A DNA stretch of 64,000 nt. Source: Ficedula albicollis. Lineage: Eukaryota; Chordata; Aves; Passeriformes; Muscicapidae. This document shows positions 1-62,886 of the stretch, piece after piece. A model generated the notes under the pieces. It made no database searches, was not told the DNA's origin, and saw only the letters and a program-made list of their open reading frames with translations. The position numbers were made by a program, and so were the translations under genes. The stretch's first letter is position 1. Every line of letters begins with the position of its first letter. Where the stretch lies: the NCBI RefSeq assembly GCF_000247815.1, contig NC_021673.1:36719194-36783193 (forward strand), written 5' to 3'.

Positions 1-1653
1 AGAATGAACCCTTGACACAACTGCTTCAGGAAAGTATACTGGACAGTTAATTTGCTGTTTTAGCTGCATTTAATTTCTTATTTATACAGCAATAGATACA
101 AATAGAGACTGCTTGCAAAAAGTCAATGTAATTTTTACAGAAAGGGACAAATTCAAAGACAAAAAGTGGATCACCACTCCGTAACAGCTGAGGCTCTGCT
201 TGTTACATGTTCCATATATCAAGACAGGCTACCATGTAAAAGACTAAAACTTTCAAAACTAAAACAAAACTCCCATATAATCTAATTCTGTATGAAATGC
301 CAATCTTGCTTGGCAGATCACTGAACTAACTCATCTGGACTATGCCAGAATGTCAGTGTTGTGATCCAAAATATTCCACTGCCTATTTCTTCAGTCAAAA
401 AAGGATTCATCAAGGCTGCTTGATATATTCTCAAGGCTGCTTAAAATTTTATAAACATAGCAATTGCTATTAGAAAGAACTACAGTGAGGAAAAATATTA
501 GATAGTGCTCAGACTTACTTTAAAATTTAAAATGTGAGCAGAATTAAAAAGAAGATTTTTAGATCCCCAGGCTGCCAGGGCACTTTGACACAAATGTTTT
601 TCCTCTGTTATGTCAAAGATCTATCCTAACAAGGGACTGGCTGGCTGTATATGAGAAGCCCACAAAAATGCAAATGTTCCCAGTCGGCGTACATGTGATG
701 AGAAGCAAAAATAAAAAGGATATATCTTCCAATCTTTTCATTTGAGGGAGTTTCTTTTAGTGCTTGCTCTTGTGAACTATTTTAGGCAAGGAATGATCTT
801 TAAGTCACCCATGTCACTTTAAGAAGTGCAATTTGAGAAAAACACAGAGAAGGTCACAGGGAGCATTAAAAGAGGAGAAACTTTCTAAACTGGAAATATA
901 ATTAGAACTATTAATGAGGCACATCACTTTTGTAATAAAAACCAACAAAACAATCCAAACAAAGCCAAAAAGCAAACAGTCTATTGCCTCACCCCTCCCC
1001 AGATCCCAGCTTCTGCTTTCATGGCGTAAGAGACAGAGCCTTACACATTTAAAGGCACAGCTTCAGAGGATCACAGATATTTTACATAAAAATATGTGAA
1101 TTAGTCAGTAAATCTAATTTTCTTCTGTTCTTACAAGATGAAGGATTTATTCTCGTGATAAAGCAGTTACTTCTTACTTCTATGTGCCAAAAAACTCTGA
1201 AGAGCCAGAAGCTTGAGAACAGTAACTGTGAGTTGTAAATCATACCAGCTTTTAAAAGCTAACACTGATATACCTACTGTGACAAAACGAATAGCAATTC
1301 AATCCAGCTTCTTAACAGCTGAAAGTCGTATTTTACTTGGAGTATTATGTTTTTCTGACCAATTTTGGTACGCCAAAGCTAGTGCATTTATAGGTGCATC
1401 ATAAAACTACTTTATAGTGCATCATAAAACTACAAATGCAAACCAAACATTTCTGTGCCATGACCTGCATAATTCTGAAAGTTTTCACTCTCCCTACACT
1501 TCTGCTGCTTTGCAGAAATGATCCACCACCAACGCACTTTTTTTCTGTGAGGGCAACCTACTGCAAGGCTCATCTGAAGTTTTCAGAGTTAATGCTTTCA
1601 GGGAGTTTAGAACCACAGTTCCTTACAGGGAAACAAAGTTAGATTTTTCTTAC
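1..1653 (-). other. ANKRD28 intron, 5' part only
   Basis: Intron following the last visible exon. AT-rich unique sequence; the open frames here (for example 914-1099 and 1213-1404) have no recognisable protein. A small direct repeat (GTGCATCATAAAACTAC, two copies) lies at about 1394-1435. Confidence 0.8.
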
Positions 1654-50173
<48,520 letters not shown>

Positions 50174-50270
50174 CTGTGGTAAGAGGGGGGAAAAAAGGTT
50201 TTATTTAAAAGAAAAAAAAGTATGGTTTAGCAATTTGTATAAAAGTTCATCTTCCAAATATTAGATATTT

Positions 50271-50330
50271 TGTATATTAAATATACATTATGTACTGTAT
50301 ATGTATTGTATATTAAATATACATTATGTA
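50271..50330. repeat. 24-bp AT-rich direct repeat
   Basis: TGTATATTAAATATACATTA followed by TGTA at 50271-50294 and again at 50307-50330. Confidence 0.88.
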
Positions 50331-52300
50331 TTTAAATAAACCATAATTACTCTAAAGGCATCAGTCACATTTCCTAAGACAAGCATGCTTCTCCCTAAGG
50401 AGCTCTTAACACCTATATAGTCAACCATTGTTTTCTTGACACACACAGGATGCTCATCATGTCTTTAGATTACCAGTTATAAATCACCATTCACTTGTCT
50501 CCAGACAAGAACTTGAATCTGTCCTACACAGTTAAAAACAGTGTGTTACTGTCATATGCAACAATTAACAACAAGCATTTTCTTTGTGAAGTTTCAAGCA
50601 TTTTCAGAAGTTATAATTTTAATCAAAAATTGGAAAGAACCTAGAGTGTGTAAGGTCAGAAATAGTGGATTCCAATTTCAACTGTCTCATTTAGTGTAAA
50701 TAAGCAAAGAGAAGATAGAGGCGAAATTCATTTTGTGAAATCCCACTCTGTACTTTTCATTAGTTCAAGCTAATCTAAGGTCCTTCTGAAGGTACCAGTA
50801 TTTATTTATGCACAATATATAGCAATGAAGATTCTCTTTTGAAAGATTAACACAAAATATCTCATAACTCTTTCAGGATCAGTGCCAACTTCCCTACACC
50901 AGTTTATGGCATAATCAGAAAAAGACCACATCACAGTGAGTGATAAAAATGAACAAGAACCAACCAGTTTGCTCTCTGAGGGAAGGCTGGTGAGAAATCA
51001 GAAAAGAGACAGATAATCAGTCAGCATCCTGGTTCTGGCCTAAGCTCTGCTTGGATATCTAGCTCCTTTTAGTAGAGTTTCAAATACACTGGGGGTGAGG
51101 GATTAAGATTATGCGGCAAGGAATTTTAAGCGTCAAGACATTTCTATTAATTCAACTCTTGTGTCACGACTACCATAAAATTAACACACTATTTTTTTTT
51201 GACATTTTATTGTGAAAAGCATTCTTCTTCCTTGCTAGAATAACCTTATTTATTGAATCCTGCCTTGAGAGCTAGCATCACATAAGAATAAAATTAGAGT
51301 TCATGGCAGGAAAGATCTTATAGCAAAACTGGAGCTGCGATCCAAGAAGTTCTTCTGAAATATAAAAGACAACTTCAGAATTCAGAGCATTCAAACCACC
51401 CCCTCTAAAAAAAATATCACCTACTCCCTGCCTAGTCCCTGCTCAGAAAACATCAAAGCTACACAGTTCACCATATTAACAATGTTTCCTAACAAAATTT
51501 CTGAATTACACACAAGAAATTCCAAATTGAGCAGTGCAAATCTGACACTGATGCACCCAAAGGAATCAACTTATCACTAACCCCACATAGTACCTCACCA
51601 ATTTCTTGCCAGGGTGTCTCAAATGCAGCTTACACATCCAGGATAAAAAAAGACAGGCCCCTGGCACTAAGGACTTGCTATCTTGAAAAAAAAAACACTT
51701 TAAAACAAGGAGGAAAACCAAACACTATCTCCCAAAAAACAAAAACAAAATACAAACAGAACCAAAAACTAAATAAAACAAACAAAAAAATCCCACAGAG
51801 CCAAAAACAAACAGAAAGGAATGGAAAAATACTAGATGTACAAAGGAATAAGAAAAGCAATACAAATAATAAACTTCCTTTCCCAGCCAGCAATGAAAAC
51901 CTGCTTTTATTTCTCCAGTATGGAGAACAGAGCTCCTATAGGTAGCTAGCATTGAAGCCTTGTTTATAATGCTAGAGAGCTATAAACTAGAGATTAGGGA
52001 ACACATATGACAGAACACTGTCTGCAATTTCATCATAGAATTAGAGAAAATAAGATGGGCCATGAGCACATTCTTCTGTAGACACAGAATTTATAAAGGA
52101 ACATGAGACATAACTGCATTCTCCACTCAAATGGCAAAACCCATTATTATAAAAATGTTCATCACACTTGTGCTGTTGGTGTCTTTGTTTTGTTTTGAGG
52201 TTTTTTTTTAACATCTCAATTACAGAAGTCATACCAGTAACCAATGTGACAGAATGAATCACAAATCTTCCAATAAAACGGTGGACAGAAGGGGGGTGTT

Positions 52301-52344
52301 TATCTAGAAATACACTAATCACTATCTAGAAATACACTAATCAC
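52301..52344. repeat. 22-bp perfect tandem duplication
   Basis: TATCTAGAAATACACTAATC plus AC, twice in a row, with no mismatch. Confidence 0.95.
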
Positions 52345-53564
52345 CAAGTCACAAATACATTTTCCTGAAACATCCATGGTCCAAACTACTGATGAATTTC
52401 AGACATGCTTCACAAATAAATCCAACCTCTATTAAAGAAAATGCATCCTGAAACCACCAAGATACAAACATAAAAGCAGCTTGAACACAAGCAACACTTC
52501 TTCTCCACCACTCCTGTTTCCAAGCTGTGAGTTTCCAGCCATGCAAATATTTCAGTTCTTAAGCTGACAAATTGAAAACACTCAAAGTCCAACTCCCAGT
52601 TCTGCAGCAGGGAGCACAAACTGGGAGCACACCTAGGCAGGAGGCTGGAGATGTCCCTGCTCTCTGCAGCACCAGGGCAGCACTGCTGGGATGCTCAGGC
52701 CTTGTCACTTTCTGGGTCAACTCCAGAGATTGGAATTTCAACAATCCCTAGCCCCAGGGTATCTACTGACCACAAATATTCCACATGCTGAGGGTGCTTT
52801 GACAGAAGCCCTGCCCTTTCCTTCCCCTCTAGTTTCACAGCTGGCTTTTTTTTTTTTTTATGCTTCCAAACTTTTTTTTTAATTTAAGGTCTCTGTGCAA
52901 AAGTTTTTTGTTTAGTATTTAAAAACCTGGTTTTCAGAACCTGGTAAAAAAAGCAGAAATACTGCATTCAGCAACCTCTTGTGAAGTTTTTACTTCCACT
53001 AAAGGAAAATTCTCATTTTGCTCCATCAGAAGACTTACATTGAATGAATGAATTTCAATAAATGAAATCTGAATAAATTTTTAAATGCTACTAAAGTACT
53101 GCTGAACAGATCCACTACTTTCTATTCTAAAAGTAATAATTTAAGGAACAAATTTCATCTGCAAATACAACCCCCTACATATAAGAGACTACTTTAAATA
53201 ACACTAAGAAAGCTTTCAGCTTTAATAAGGAACTTTGGAAGCCGACATCTTGCAGCACTAGTTTTGTCATACTAATATAAGTACTGGCCCTAATATTCTT
53301 CCTTTAATTTCATAAACTCAAATGACACTAAAAAATTTTTTCACTAGAGAATGGATTTTGTACATAACAGTCACTGTTATAGAGAATGTAAAATCTAACA
53401 CTGTTAGTACTATTTAATTCCAAGTACTGCAGTGTTGCAGCAGTATTTGACAACACAGAAAAGCAAGTGTTGTAGCACCTTGATTTTCAAATTCAAAAAT
53501 CTGCACGGCAAATGGGACTATTACAAATCTAAATCAGCTGTAATGGTAGTAAGGACACAGATCA

Positions 53565-53620
53565 CACTGTTGTACTAACAACAGTGTATTAACTGTACAC
53601 TGTTAGTGTACTAACAACAG
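53565..53620. repeat. Two adjacent hairpins with a direct repeat
   Basis: CACTGTTGT, spacer ACTA, ACAACAGTG (53565-53586); then GTACACT, GTT, AGTGTAC (53595-53611). GTACTAACAACAG is present twice, 36 bp apart. Confidence 0.85.
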
Positions 53621-55888
53621 GCTTTAAAAGAGAACTTTCAACCTTTTAAAACTTGTTTCCAGTAGAAACAACAAACAAATTTATATTCTTAATAAGAAAC
53701 TCTCACGTTTAATTCCAGATATTAGTCAGTACTGTTATTAAACTAAAAAGCAATAAAAGGGCTCAGTTCTTCAGGAATCAGTTTTCAGAATGATAGTTCT
53801 GCATCACAAGAGCCCCAGTATCATATCTACATGTGCCTTTGGGATGCATTACATGAAAAATGTATAATCCTGCCATTCCCAGTACTTCTATTTATCAAGT
53901 TTCCTAAGCATTTCATCTATACAGGAGTTTGTAAAAGATGGCAACATGAGAAATGTGTAGAAGGCTTTATGATCCTGTCAAAACCAAATTAAGCGACATT
54001 GATGGTGGCACTGTGAGCTTCTTCATAAACTCTAACCTAGAACAATGGTAATGCCACCTTTGTTTCTTTTGACCTAAACCAAAAGCTTTAATTGCTTCAT
54101 TGCTTATTTCATGGATGAAAACTTCTACAATGGACAAATCTCTACTAACTTAAAGACACAGGCTTCAAACCTACCTCTTTTTAAAGTATCCTTTGATTAA
54201 GTGTCCTTTAAGATATAACAATTTAGTCCTGGTTTGGGTTCTATTTCAGCAATTGATTTAGAGCAACCACATATAACTATAGGCAAATCTTTTATCCCAT
54301 GCGTATCCAGTAAGACTGCCATAACCAGTCTATGATTCCCCCAAGAGTACATTAGAATATAGCTTCAATTTGCCCTTCAAATAGTTTTAACATCTACTGA
54401 TCTGGAATCTTTGAATTAAAGCATTTTTGAAATAGCCTGAATGCAACTTCCCCCTTCATAAAAATTCTTTAGCTATCTGCTCTTCAAAACCAAATTCTGC
54501 AATAACACTTTCATATATTCTCATTATTTTATGGTCACGCTTACAAAATATCATTTAATAGGTGTTTTGTACTGTATGACTTGTCATCTGTCTACATCTA
54601 GTGCCATCTGTTCCTGGTAGAAATCAACCTTAAACACACAATCACAAACCTTGAACAAGTTTCAATTCTAACATACCCTGCAGTAACTTTGACTAACACT
54701 CCTTTTAAGTGAAACTGAGTTTAAATACAACTTAGTGTATTTTTCAGTAAGTTTAGAGAGACAGAACTTTTCAACCAGGATGATGTGTAACTCCTGAGTT
54801 CATGGAAAACGTCTATGAAGTGATTACAAAGTGATTACAATTCTTTCATAGTGTCCAGCATCACAGTGTGAAATCCCAGTGCTACTCTCGGGAGCCATTA
54901 GAACAACAAATTTTAGTTACAAATTTTACTACAGGTTTTAGAATAATCATTTCTTCAGGTGGGATAACTATTTACTCTAACAAAATTTCTTGTTCCTATA
55001 TTAAAAAAAAAGAAAAAAAAAGAGCATATGTAAATATTAAGCCTTTACATTCCAACTTTAAACTTTTTAGAAATTTACTTTAAGTACTTGATTCCATAAA
55101 TGAGGACTAACTTCTTGGAAGTATGTTCAATCACAACAGTATCTTAGAAACACATAGCTAGCATTTGAAAATTAGTTAATTGAAACAAGAAGAAAAAGAT
55201 TAAGTACTAGACTTTCAAGACTTGTAAATATGTGAGGAATTAATCCTGTATCCTTTTCCTACCTTAACTGCAATTCATCTGCTATTTCTTTGGATTTTTT
55301 TCTTGCATTTTTAAGTCAATTCTCAGAACTTCGCAATGCCAAAAATCAATGAATTTCTAACTAATTTTGTTTGACATAATTTTGAAAAGTAAATCTCTAT
55401 TTTCTCCCCATATTCCAAAATTAAGATACATATCCAACATAGAGAGTGAGCTAATGTTACATTAATGGCCTCCTGCATGCTTAAAATACGAAGAAAGAGT
55501 GACAGTAAACCACAAAAACAATGCATACTACATGGCTAACAACAAAGCATCCTTTGAAGACAGACAATAGGTACATTTTAGTTGAAATTATTAGTTTTGT
55601 CATACTGACTGCATTAATTTCTTGAACTAATTGTCATGCTCCTATTTGTATGAACACTTGTACTGCTCTTGCGAGAAACATTTTTGAAAGCCCTGAATTA
55701 AACTTTCACTGGTAAGATCTCATCACTTCTCATTAAATTTCAGGACATGCTCTTTTCATGCCATCTATAAGGAGGGCAGAGCAAATCTAGACCTCCAAAC
55801 AATCACAAAAAAACAGAGAGGAATCTTTGCCCTCTTGCTCATTAAGACAGAGTGACCATTGACTCGAGAGACCTTATCTTGTAGGAGA

Positions 55889-56022
55889 AAATAAGTGGTT
55901 TTAGCAACAAGGGTCATAATCTGCCAAACCCCACTGCTATTTCAAGTTAAGATAAAAATAAATGGTTTTAGCAACAAGGATCATAATATGCCAAACCCCA
56001 CTGCTATTTCAAGTTAAGATCT
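55889..56022. repeat. 67-bp tandem duplication
   Basis: Two units sharing GGTTTTAGCAACAAGG and then CCAAACCCCACTGCTATTTC, period 67, with about four mismatches. Confidence 0.92.
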
Positions 56023-57100
56023 TCAGTACCAGTTTAATAGTGCATGCTCTTTACTTGTTTCTAGCTGATAATAATGATAATGATAATAGTAACAACAACA
56101 ATAACAAAAACTGGCACAACATGGAACAAATCACAAAATCATTTACTCATGATTACTATTTGTGGCACTGTGAGCTTGTGGAGGCCGTAAAAAAACTGGA
56201 TAGCAGCTGTAGGTTGCAATAAAAAAATAAAAGATACATCAGAAGAGAGCTACAAAGTAGCCTGGAAAAATGTCAGCAGAGCACCATTTTATCACAAACC
56301 AGGAGTTTACCTGAACATAAGTAATTTTAAACACCTGCTTTCCTCAAGAGTATAGGCTCAGAGTTTTCTAAATTGTAACAAGGAACAATAATAAAAAATA
56401 AAATCCCATTATATGATAATTTTGAGTAGATCAACACTGACCCACAGAATAACCATGAAGCACCATACTTGTAGGATGTTAGAAGAAATGACTGCTAGCT
56501 ATATAATTGCAAAGGAAACATTAACTTTCTACTCCAAAATCTGATTTTCCAAACATCAAAATCCCTCAGCAACTGCCAAAGGTCAGATCTTGCATATGGG
56601 TATATTTCAGAAACAAGACAGAAGTTTAACTTGAGTATAGGTGAACAGACTGAGCAAAAAGGGGGGAACCTACATGAGTTGGAATAAAAAACTACAGCAG
56701 TGAAAAAGTCTGATCTATTCTGATTTCATTATTTATGGCAGTCATAATTGGATAAGAAATTTGGCTATAAAGACTATCAAGATATTCACACTTCCACCAT
56801 GAGAAATGAATGAATTAGAGCACCACAGTGAACCCTGGTCTGGAAATCTCCTTCCCCTGGTCAATAGTTTATCTGTCATGGTGAAAACCTAAGGGAGGAA
56901 AAAAGGTATCACTTATGCCAAATTGGAGTTTTAGAGTCTATCAAAAAAATTACCAACTGACCAACTACAGTGCATTTCATAACCAAACAACTGTCCTTTC
57001 TTTTTCTGACTATTGAAATATTCCAGGCAATTGAGTTTCTTTCCTAACATGAAACCTGGGGAATATTTAAAGTTTTACAGAAAAAAGTCAAACATTTGAA

Positions 57101-57290
57101 GTCAAACATCCGAGTCTTACCTTTATCTAGAGAAGAGCAGAATTACATTATCTGTTTGCACACCATTCTAAATTGCATGCACACAAATGAGAATCGTCAA
57201 ACATTTGAGTTTTACCTTTATCTAGAGAAGAGCAGAATTACGTTATCTGTTTGCACACCATTCTAAATTGCATGCACACAAATGAGAATC
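57101..57290. repeat. 95-bp tandem duplication
   Basis: Units 57101-57195 and 57196-57290 starting GTCAAACAT, sharing TTACCTTTATCTAGAGAAGA and CACCATTCTAAATTGCATGC, with about five mismatches. Confidence 0.93.
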
Positions 57291-57628
57291 CCCACCAAGA
57301 AGGAGGCAGGGAAGAATTCACATTGCATGGCTTTGCTGTATGGACATACTTGGAAGTTCCAAAAGCATCCTTGTTTGGCATGACGCCTCTGGGCATTTTT
57401 AAAATTGAAGTTTTGTGACTGAATTTAAGCTCAAGTTCACAGAACTGCACTAAAATCCCTGGAAAATAATTTACTTCCAATTCAGCTAATGATTCTAGTC
57501 AAGTAATAAACATAAAATTGATAAAAATCTCTATCCCTACTGAATAACTGCATACAATTAATACACAATATAAAAACCTTTAAACAAAAAGCACATTGAA
57601 GGTTTGCACAGAAAAAAACATCATTTTA

Positions 57629-57664
57629 TACATATATATGTATATATAAGTGTATATATATATG
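57629..57664. repeat. TA/TG microsatellite
   Basis: CATATATATGTATATATAAG followed by TGTATATATATATG. Confidence 0.9.
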
Positions 57665-58156
57665 ATAGCAACATGTTGTATTGGAACATTCACTTACATT
57701 CAATCACTTATTAAAAATTCCTTTTTAGAAACAAGTAGGAGAGCTCATTTGTATCTTTCTAGCAATTTTAAATAACAGGAAATATCTTTTATAAAAATTG
57801 TACAAAAAATGTTGGATGCCAAAATACTCTCATCTAAAAGACAAGTCTTCAAGTTTGGCACAGAGTAGAACAACTTGACAGGAAGAGGACAGGAGAAAAT
57901 TTACTGGCTTAACTTTTACTGAATCCCAAACTTTAACAAGTTCCATAGAAACTCAGTGAAGTGAGATTTTAAATGTATGTTGATACTACACTACCCAAAA
58001 AGATTGATAAAAAAGGAACTCGAAGTTCAGACCAATTCATTTTGTTAAATAACACTGTTCCAGGCATCTTTCATTAAATGAGTTAACTTCAAATGCTGTC
58101 TTACATGACAAAAATTAGGTACAAAACACCATTCAGGTGCAATTGTTTGAAGCCCC

Positions 58157-58322
58157 GTTCCTCTTAAAAGATCGGCCCCAAAAGAAAGCCACACAAAAGA
58201 AAGTGAGTCACACTGTTCCTCTTATAAGAGCAGCCCCAAAAGAAAGCCACACAAAAGAAAGTGACGTTCCTCTTAAAAGATCGGCCCCAAAAGAAAGCCA
58301 CACAAAAGAAAGTGAGTCACAC
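58157..58322. repeat. Three-copy local duplication (periods 58 and 51 bp)
   Basis: Copies starting GTTCCTCTTA at 58157, 58215 and 58266, each containing CCCCAAAAGAAAGCCACACA. The middle copy differs (TATAAGAGCAG versus AAAAGATCGG); copies one and three are closer to each other. The plus frame 58137-58400 is a by-product. Confidence 0.93.
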
Positions 58323-59676
58323 TTAAAGCAAGGAACAGCTATTAAGCTTCAAACTCCATCCAAGATTATGATTGCCAGCAATCATCTTACAGCCAGCTAA
58401 TGTCTCATTCAGAACATGAGAGTAAAAAATTCTCATTTAAATATGTACAGTAAAAAACCCTCAATAAGTTGTTTTGATGTGGTTAAGATGTTTAAAAAGT
58501 GAGATTCAGTACTTGAGCATGTCTTGTTCACATATGAGAACAGGAGTGCTTGAGGTGTTTTGGTAGACACTGCATCTTTGTCTCAACTATAAAGGTCCAC
58601 AGCAAGAAGACTTGTTGGCCTACTGTCAAGTATTTCAAGAAGCAGATTTTGAAACAACTAAATATCTCTGTATTTTTCCACTTCCAAGTAATTCAGCTCA
58701 AAACCATTTATCTTCAGTTATTCATTTTTGAAAGTACAGAGTCGGAGTGGTTTTTTGAAACACTCATCTTCTCATACCCTTTAACCTTGATGTTCCATGC
58801 AGGTTTTTGTAATATTGCTATCATAATTCTGCTGCTCAAGTTTTAGAACTTGTATACAAGCACAGCTTCTAAGAAAAGCTAAACCCAGGTTTTTACATGC
58901 TTCTACATTTTTACATGCTTTGCAGACATTTTTACACAACATATAAATGTTTCTGGCTGAATTATAAAGGCCAGGATTTCTCATGAGCAAACTCAAGCAT
59001 TCATTTGGATATTGGATAAGGACCTGAATAACTAAGCAGGTTTTGTGAGCTGCTGCTCCCTTTCACAGAAAAGTTCCAACATCAAGAACTGGTCCCATTT
59101 ATCACTAATAAAGGTTACTGAATTCTTGCCCAATACATAGAATGAATAAAGAGCTATTCTGTACCCTCTGGTAAGAGCAACTTGATCTCACATTGAAGCT
59201 GAGGCATTTTGGATGTATTTTCCTTCCTTTAACTTGGGAATAAAAAAAGCAACTTTCAGAGCCAAGAGTATTTGTTAGCATGCTAGATCCCTGTGGGGGA
59301 CAGAGCAAAAAAATTCACAAAAATTAAAAAACACCCATCCATCAACCTCTAGAGCATTCAGAACTCTGCTATACTAAAAAGAAGAAAAAAGCAAACAAAC
59401 AAACAAAAAACAAAAACAAAAAAAATCCAAAAAACAAAAACCCAAACAAAAAAAACCCACAAAACCCCAACAACAACCACCGAAAATAACAAACACAAAA
59501 CCCCCCAAACAATACTGTATCATTGAAAACACTTGCCCTTGGCTTTATCCTTCCCAAATGCCAGTTATATGATTCATAAACATTTATCTGGTATGTATGG
59601 CAGAAGAAAACCCCAGTTTTTAATCAGAATGCAAGTGCTGGTAAGAAAAATGATAAATAATTCTGAAACTGTTTCT

Positions 59677-59828
<152 letters not shown>

Positions 59829-61734
59829 GGCAGTATGAGAAAACAATGGATTTTCCATAATGAGAGTACAGTACTGTGGAGCACATTATGTAATCCAGCC
59901 TGTGCTCGCAGAGTGGGCTGGAATAGGGGCACTGCCTTGCCTTACAGTGTCATCATCTGTAATGTTTGAGGACACAAATAAGAAAATATGCCAAGAGAGA
60001 AAACAGTACAATACAGGCTCTGTTTATGCTCCAGTGAAAGATCACACACCACACTAGGTAAGGTATGCACATCTCCACCACAGTTGAAATCCAGCACATT
60101 ACGTTCGGGCCACTGACACTTTTGTTCAGAAAAGCTGGGGTTTCTGCCCTTTTCATTGCAAAGGCAAGTGCTCAAATGACAACCACCGATGTAAAACAGA
60201 CACTTGTCCCACTAACTGACAGGGAAAGATGTGCTTTTCAGGTTGCATGTTTAATGCTAGCTCCTCTTCTTGGAGCAAGCCAAAACATTTTCCTGGTGTA
60301 TGTTAAGTTAAACAGCTTCATGAGGTAAGGTCATCTAGTTGGAATATGCACCGAACTCCAAACAGCATACAACATAATCTGTGCTAATTCAAAGGCTAAT
60401 TGTTGGGCAAGAAAAATCCTGCAGAACACATCTATTCTGAAAAACACAAATAAAATGAGAGTAAAAAAAAACTTCCACCCAATAGCAGTCTGCAATGGAA
60501 AATGAGAAGTCCCTACACTGATCACAAAAGAAACCCAACAGAATGCCTCTGATAGTGAGGATAAGAACTCATCTAAACCTGCTGGTTACCTTAGGATCAA
60601 AGTATCTTATGTGCACTATTTCTTAGGCTAAGTGAACATGGGAAAAGCTTAGAAGATAACTGTCATTATAGAAAATGCTTGCAACAACTAAAGCAAGATA
60701 TTTGCACTCCTTTGAGACAGCAAGTCAGCATCATGTAATTTATTTATTAGTTACCATAATTATACATATACATATGTATATAACTAGGATTTAACGCAAA
60801 TTCAAACAGAAATTAAATTAATGATCAGGAAGGATGATAATAATAAAGTAGGACTTTAAAAGATTGGAAAGAGAACAGAATTTCACCAGTTTTGGAAACA
60901 GAAATGTACAGGCTGATATCATTGCCTGAGAAAATCAAGCCATTGTATCTGAACTTTTGGAGCATACTCTTCACCAAGATCTCATTGCAATGACCTTCCA
61001 GTTCTTTGTCCTGATACCTGACACCAATGAGCCTTTTCAGGTCCTACTGACAATAGACAAGAGTCCTCTCCTTGGGTGTTTATGGGAGAGCCCTCCCTAC
61101 ATCACGTAGCAAACAAAAGAGAAACACTTTCTTTTCACTGTTTTTGATGTACATCCATCCTTTATTAAACAAGATTAAAGGACCTTAAAAGATGCATCTA
61201 CCTCACGTGGAGGTTGTGTACAAGGGCCACACCACACAAAGGAAATTATGTTTACTGATAGCATATTGGATATCCCACAGAAAGACAGCTTCAGTAACTT
61301 GCACAGTGGGGAAAATCATCTTGTTCAAAGGTATGTTGCATATGCATAAAGGGATTTCATCCAGAAAATGACTACAAATTATCAGTAAATGCAAATTCTG
61401 GACTGTGTCTATGTTGGAAGCTAATGCATATTAAGACTATTGAACTTTTTTCTTCTCTCTGCTCCTTCAGTGGGGATGTTCTGTTCTAAAATACCAATCC
61501 TTTGCATGTCAGGCACAGCAACTGCCAGGAATAACTCCAGTAAGCTCTAACTATTCAAGACCTTGCCTCTAGCTTGTTTTGCAAAAGCAGCAAGAAATGC
61601 AGAACTTCAATTATGCTTTGAAGGTTACAATCTTAAGCAATAATCACTAAAAGTAAAATGGCAAATTAGACATGATCTACAAAATCATTATCACTAAGAA
61701 TCATACTGGAGACTCAAACACAAAACCCTTGAAG

Positions 61735-61910
61735 CTTTAAAAACTCTACAAACTTTTAAAACTGAAGTAATTATTCATGGCTCTCTACACCAATGAGAAA
61801 TTTTCAATGTTAAGGAAATCAACTTTAAAAACTCTACAAACTTTTACAACTGAAGTAATTATTCATGGCTCTCTACGCCAATGAGAAATTTTCAATGTTA
61901 AGGAAATCAC
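61735..61910. repeat. 88-bp tandem duplication
   Basis: Units 61735-61822 and 61823-61910 starting CTTTAAAAACTCTACAAACT, two mismatches (TTTTAAAACT versus TTTTACAACT; ACACC versus ACGCC). Confidence 0.94.
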
Positions 61911-62748
61911 AGTGACTGAAACAAAAGCTGTCTGTCAAATTCCCAATTACTGCAAAAGAAATTCAGTGTTTGGCCAATACTGTAAACCACTGCCATGCAG
62001 ACATCCAGGCTTGTTTGCCCAGTTTAGCAAACAGTAAATCCACATTAGCATAGTACTGGGCAAGCTTACTGGGTCTGATGAGAAGAAGGATATGTTTGCC
62101 TGAGTAGCACACTAATATTAATTCATACTAAATTCTCTAAAGAATAATTCTCATTTCCTGTTCAAGACAGCAGCATGCCATGTAATGCTCTTCTCAGTTC
62201 TACCCTTTGCAATGGTAACTTTTCAGGAGCTACTGCCCATAAGACTGCTGTACTGAGTACCAATTTGCTGATGTTGGTTCAGATTATCCTACAACTCTGC
62301 TGAAGGTTCGTTTGCACCACTCTAATAAGAATAATAACTTGATATATCTGAAAATCTCATTTGCAGAGGCTAAAAACAGTGCTATTGACACAAAGCAAAG
62401 AATTATTCCTCCCTGGACTGGCAAGTTTCTCTCATTAAACATTTCAATTCTGAAGGAAAATTCCTAATTATACAGATTTGTATCTATTTCTATCTCTTTC
62501 TTCAGAAGAGGAACTCAACACCATTTGGACAGACTTTATATTGAGGCTGAAAAACATGATTCACTCTAAACCACTACAGAGGAACTAAGATATCTGATTA
62601 ATCATTACAGATGACATGCTTGAAAAACATCCCACACTAATGAACAGGAAATGCTCAACTTTAAAGTTAAGTTACAGTAAATAACTTCTGTATGAAAAAT
62701 TTAAATAATCTTTGAGTAGCTGGTGGATACTGTTTGCAATATACAACT

Positions 62749-62886
62749 GGCAGCAATTTTCCACTACACCTGGGAGAATTGGCCTCCAAAGTTCTCAGTT
62801 TCTGAAATCAGTCAGTTGGCAGCAATTCTCCACTACACCTGGGAGAATTGGTCTCCAAAGTTCTCAGTTTCTGAAATCAGTCAGGC
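62749..62886. repeat. 69-bp tandem duplication
   Basis: Units 62749-62817 and 62818-62886 starting GGCAGCAATT, sharing CCACTACACCTGGGAGAATT and CCAAAGTTCTCAGTTTCTGA, two mismatches. The period is a multiple of three, so two plus-strand frames read through; no gene is implied. Confidence 0.94.
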
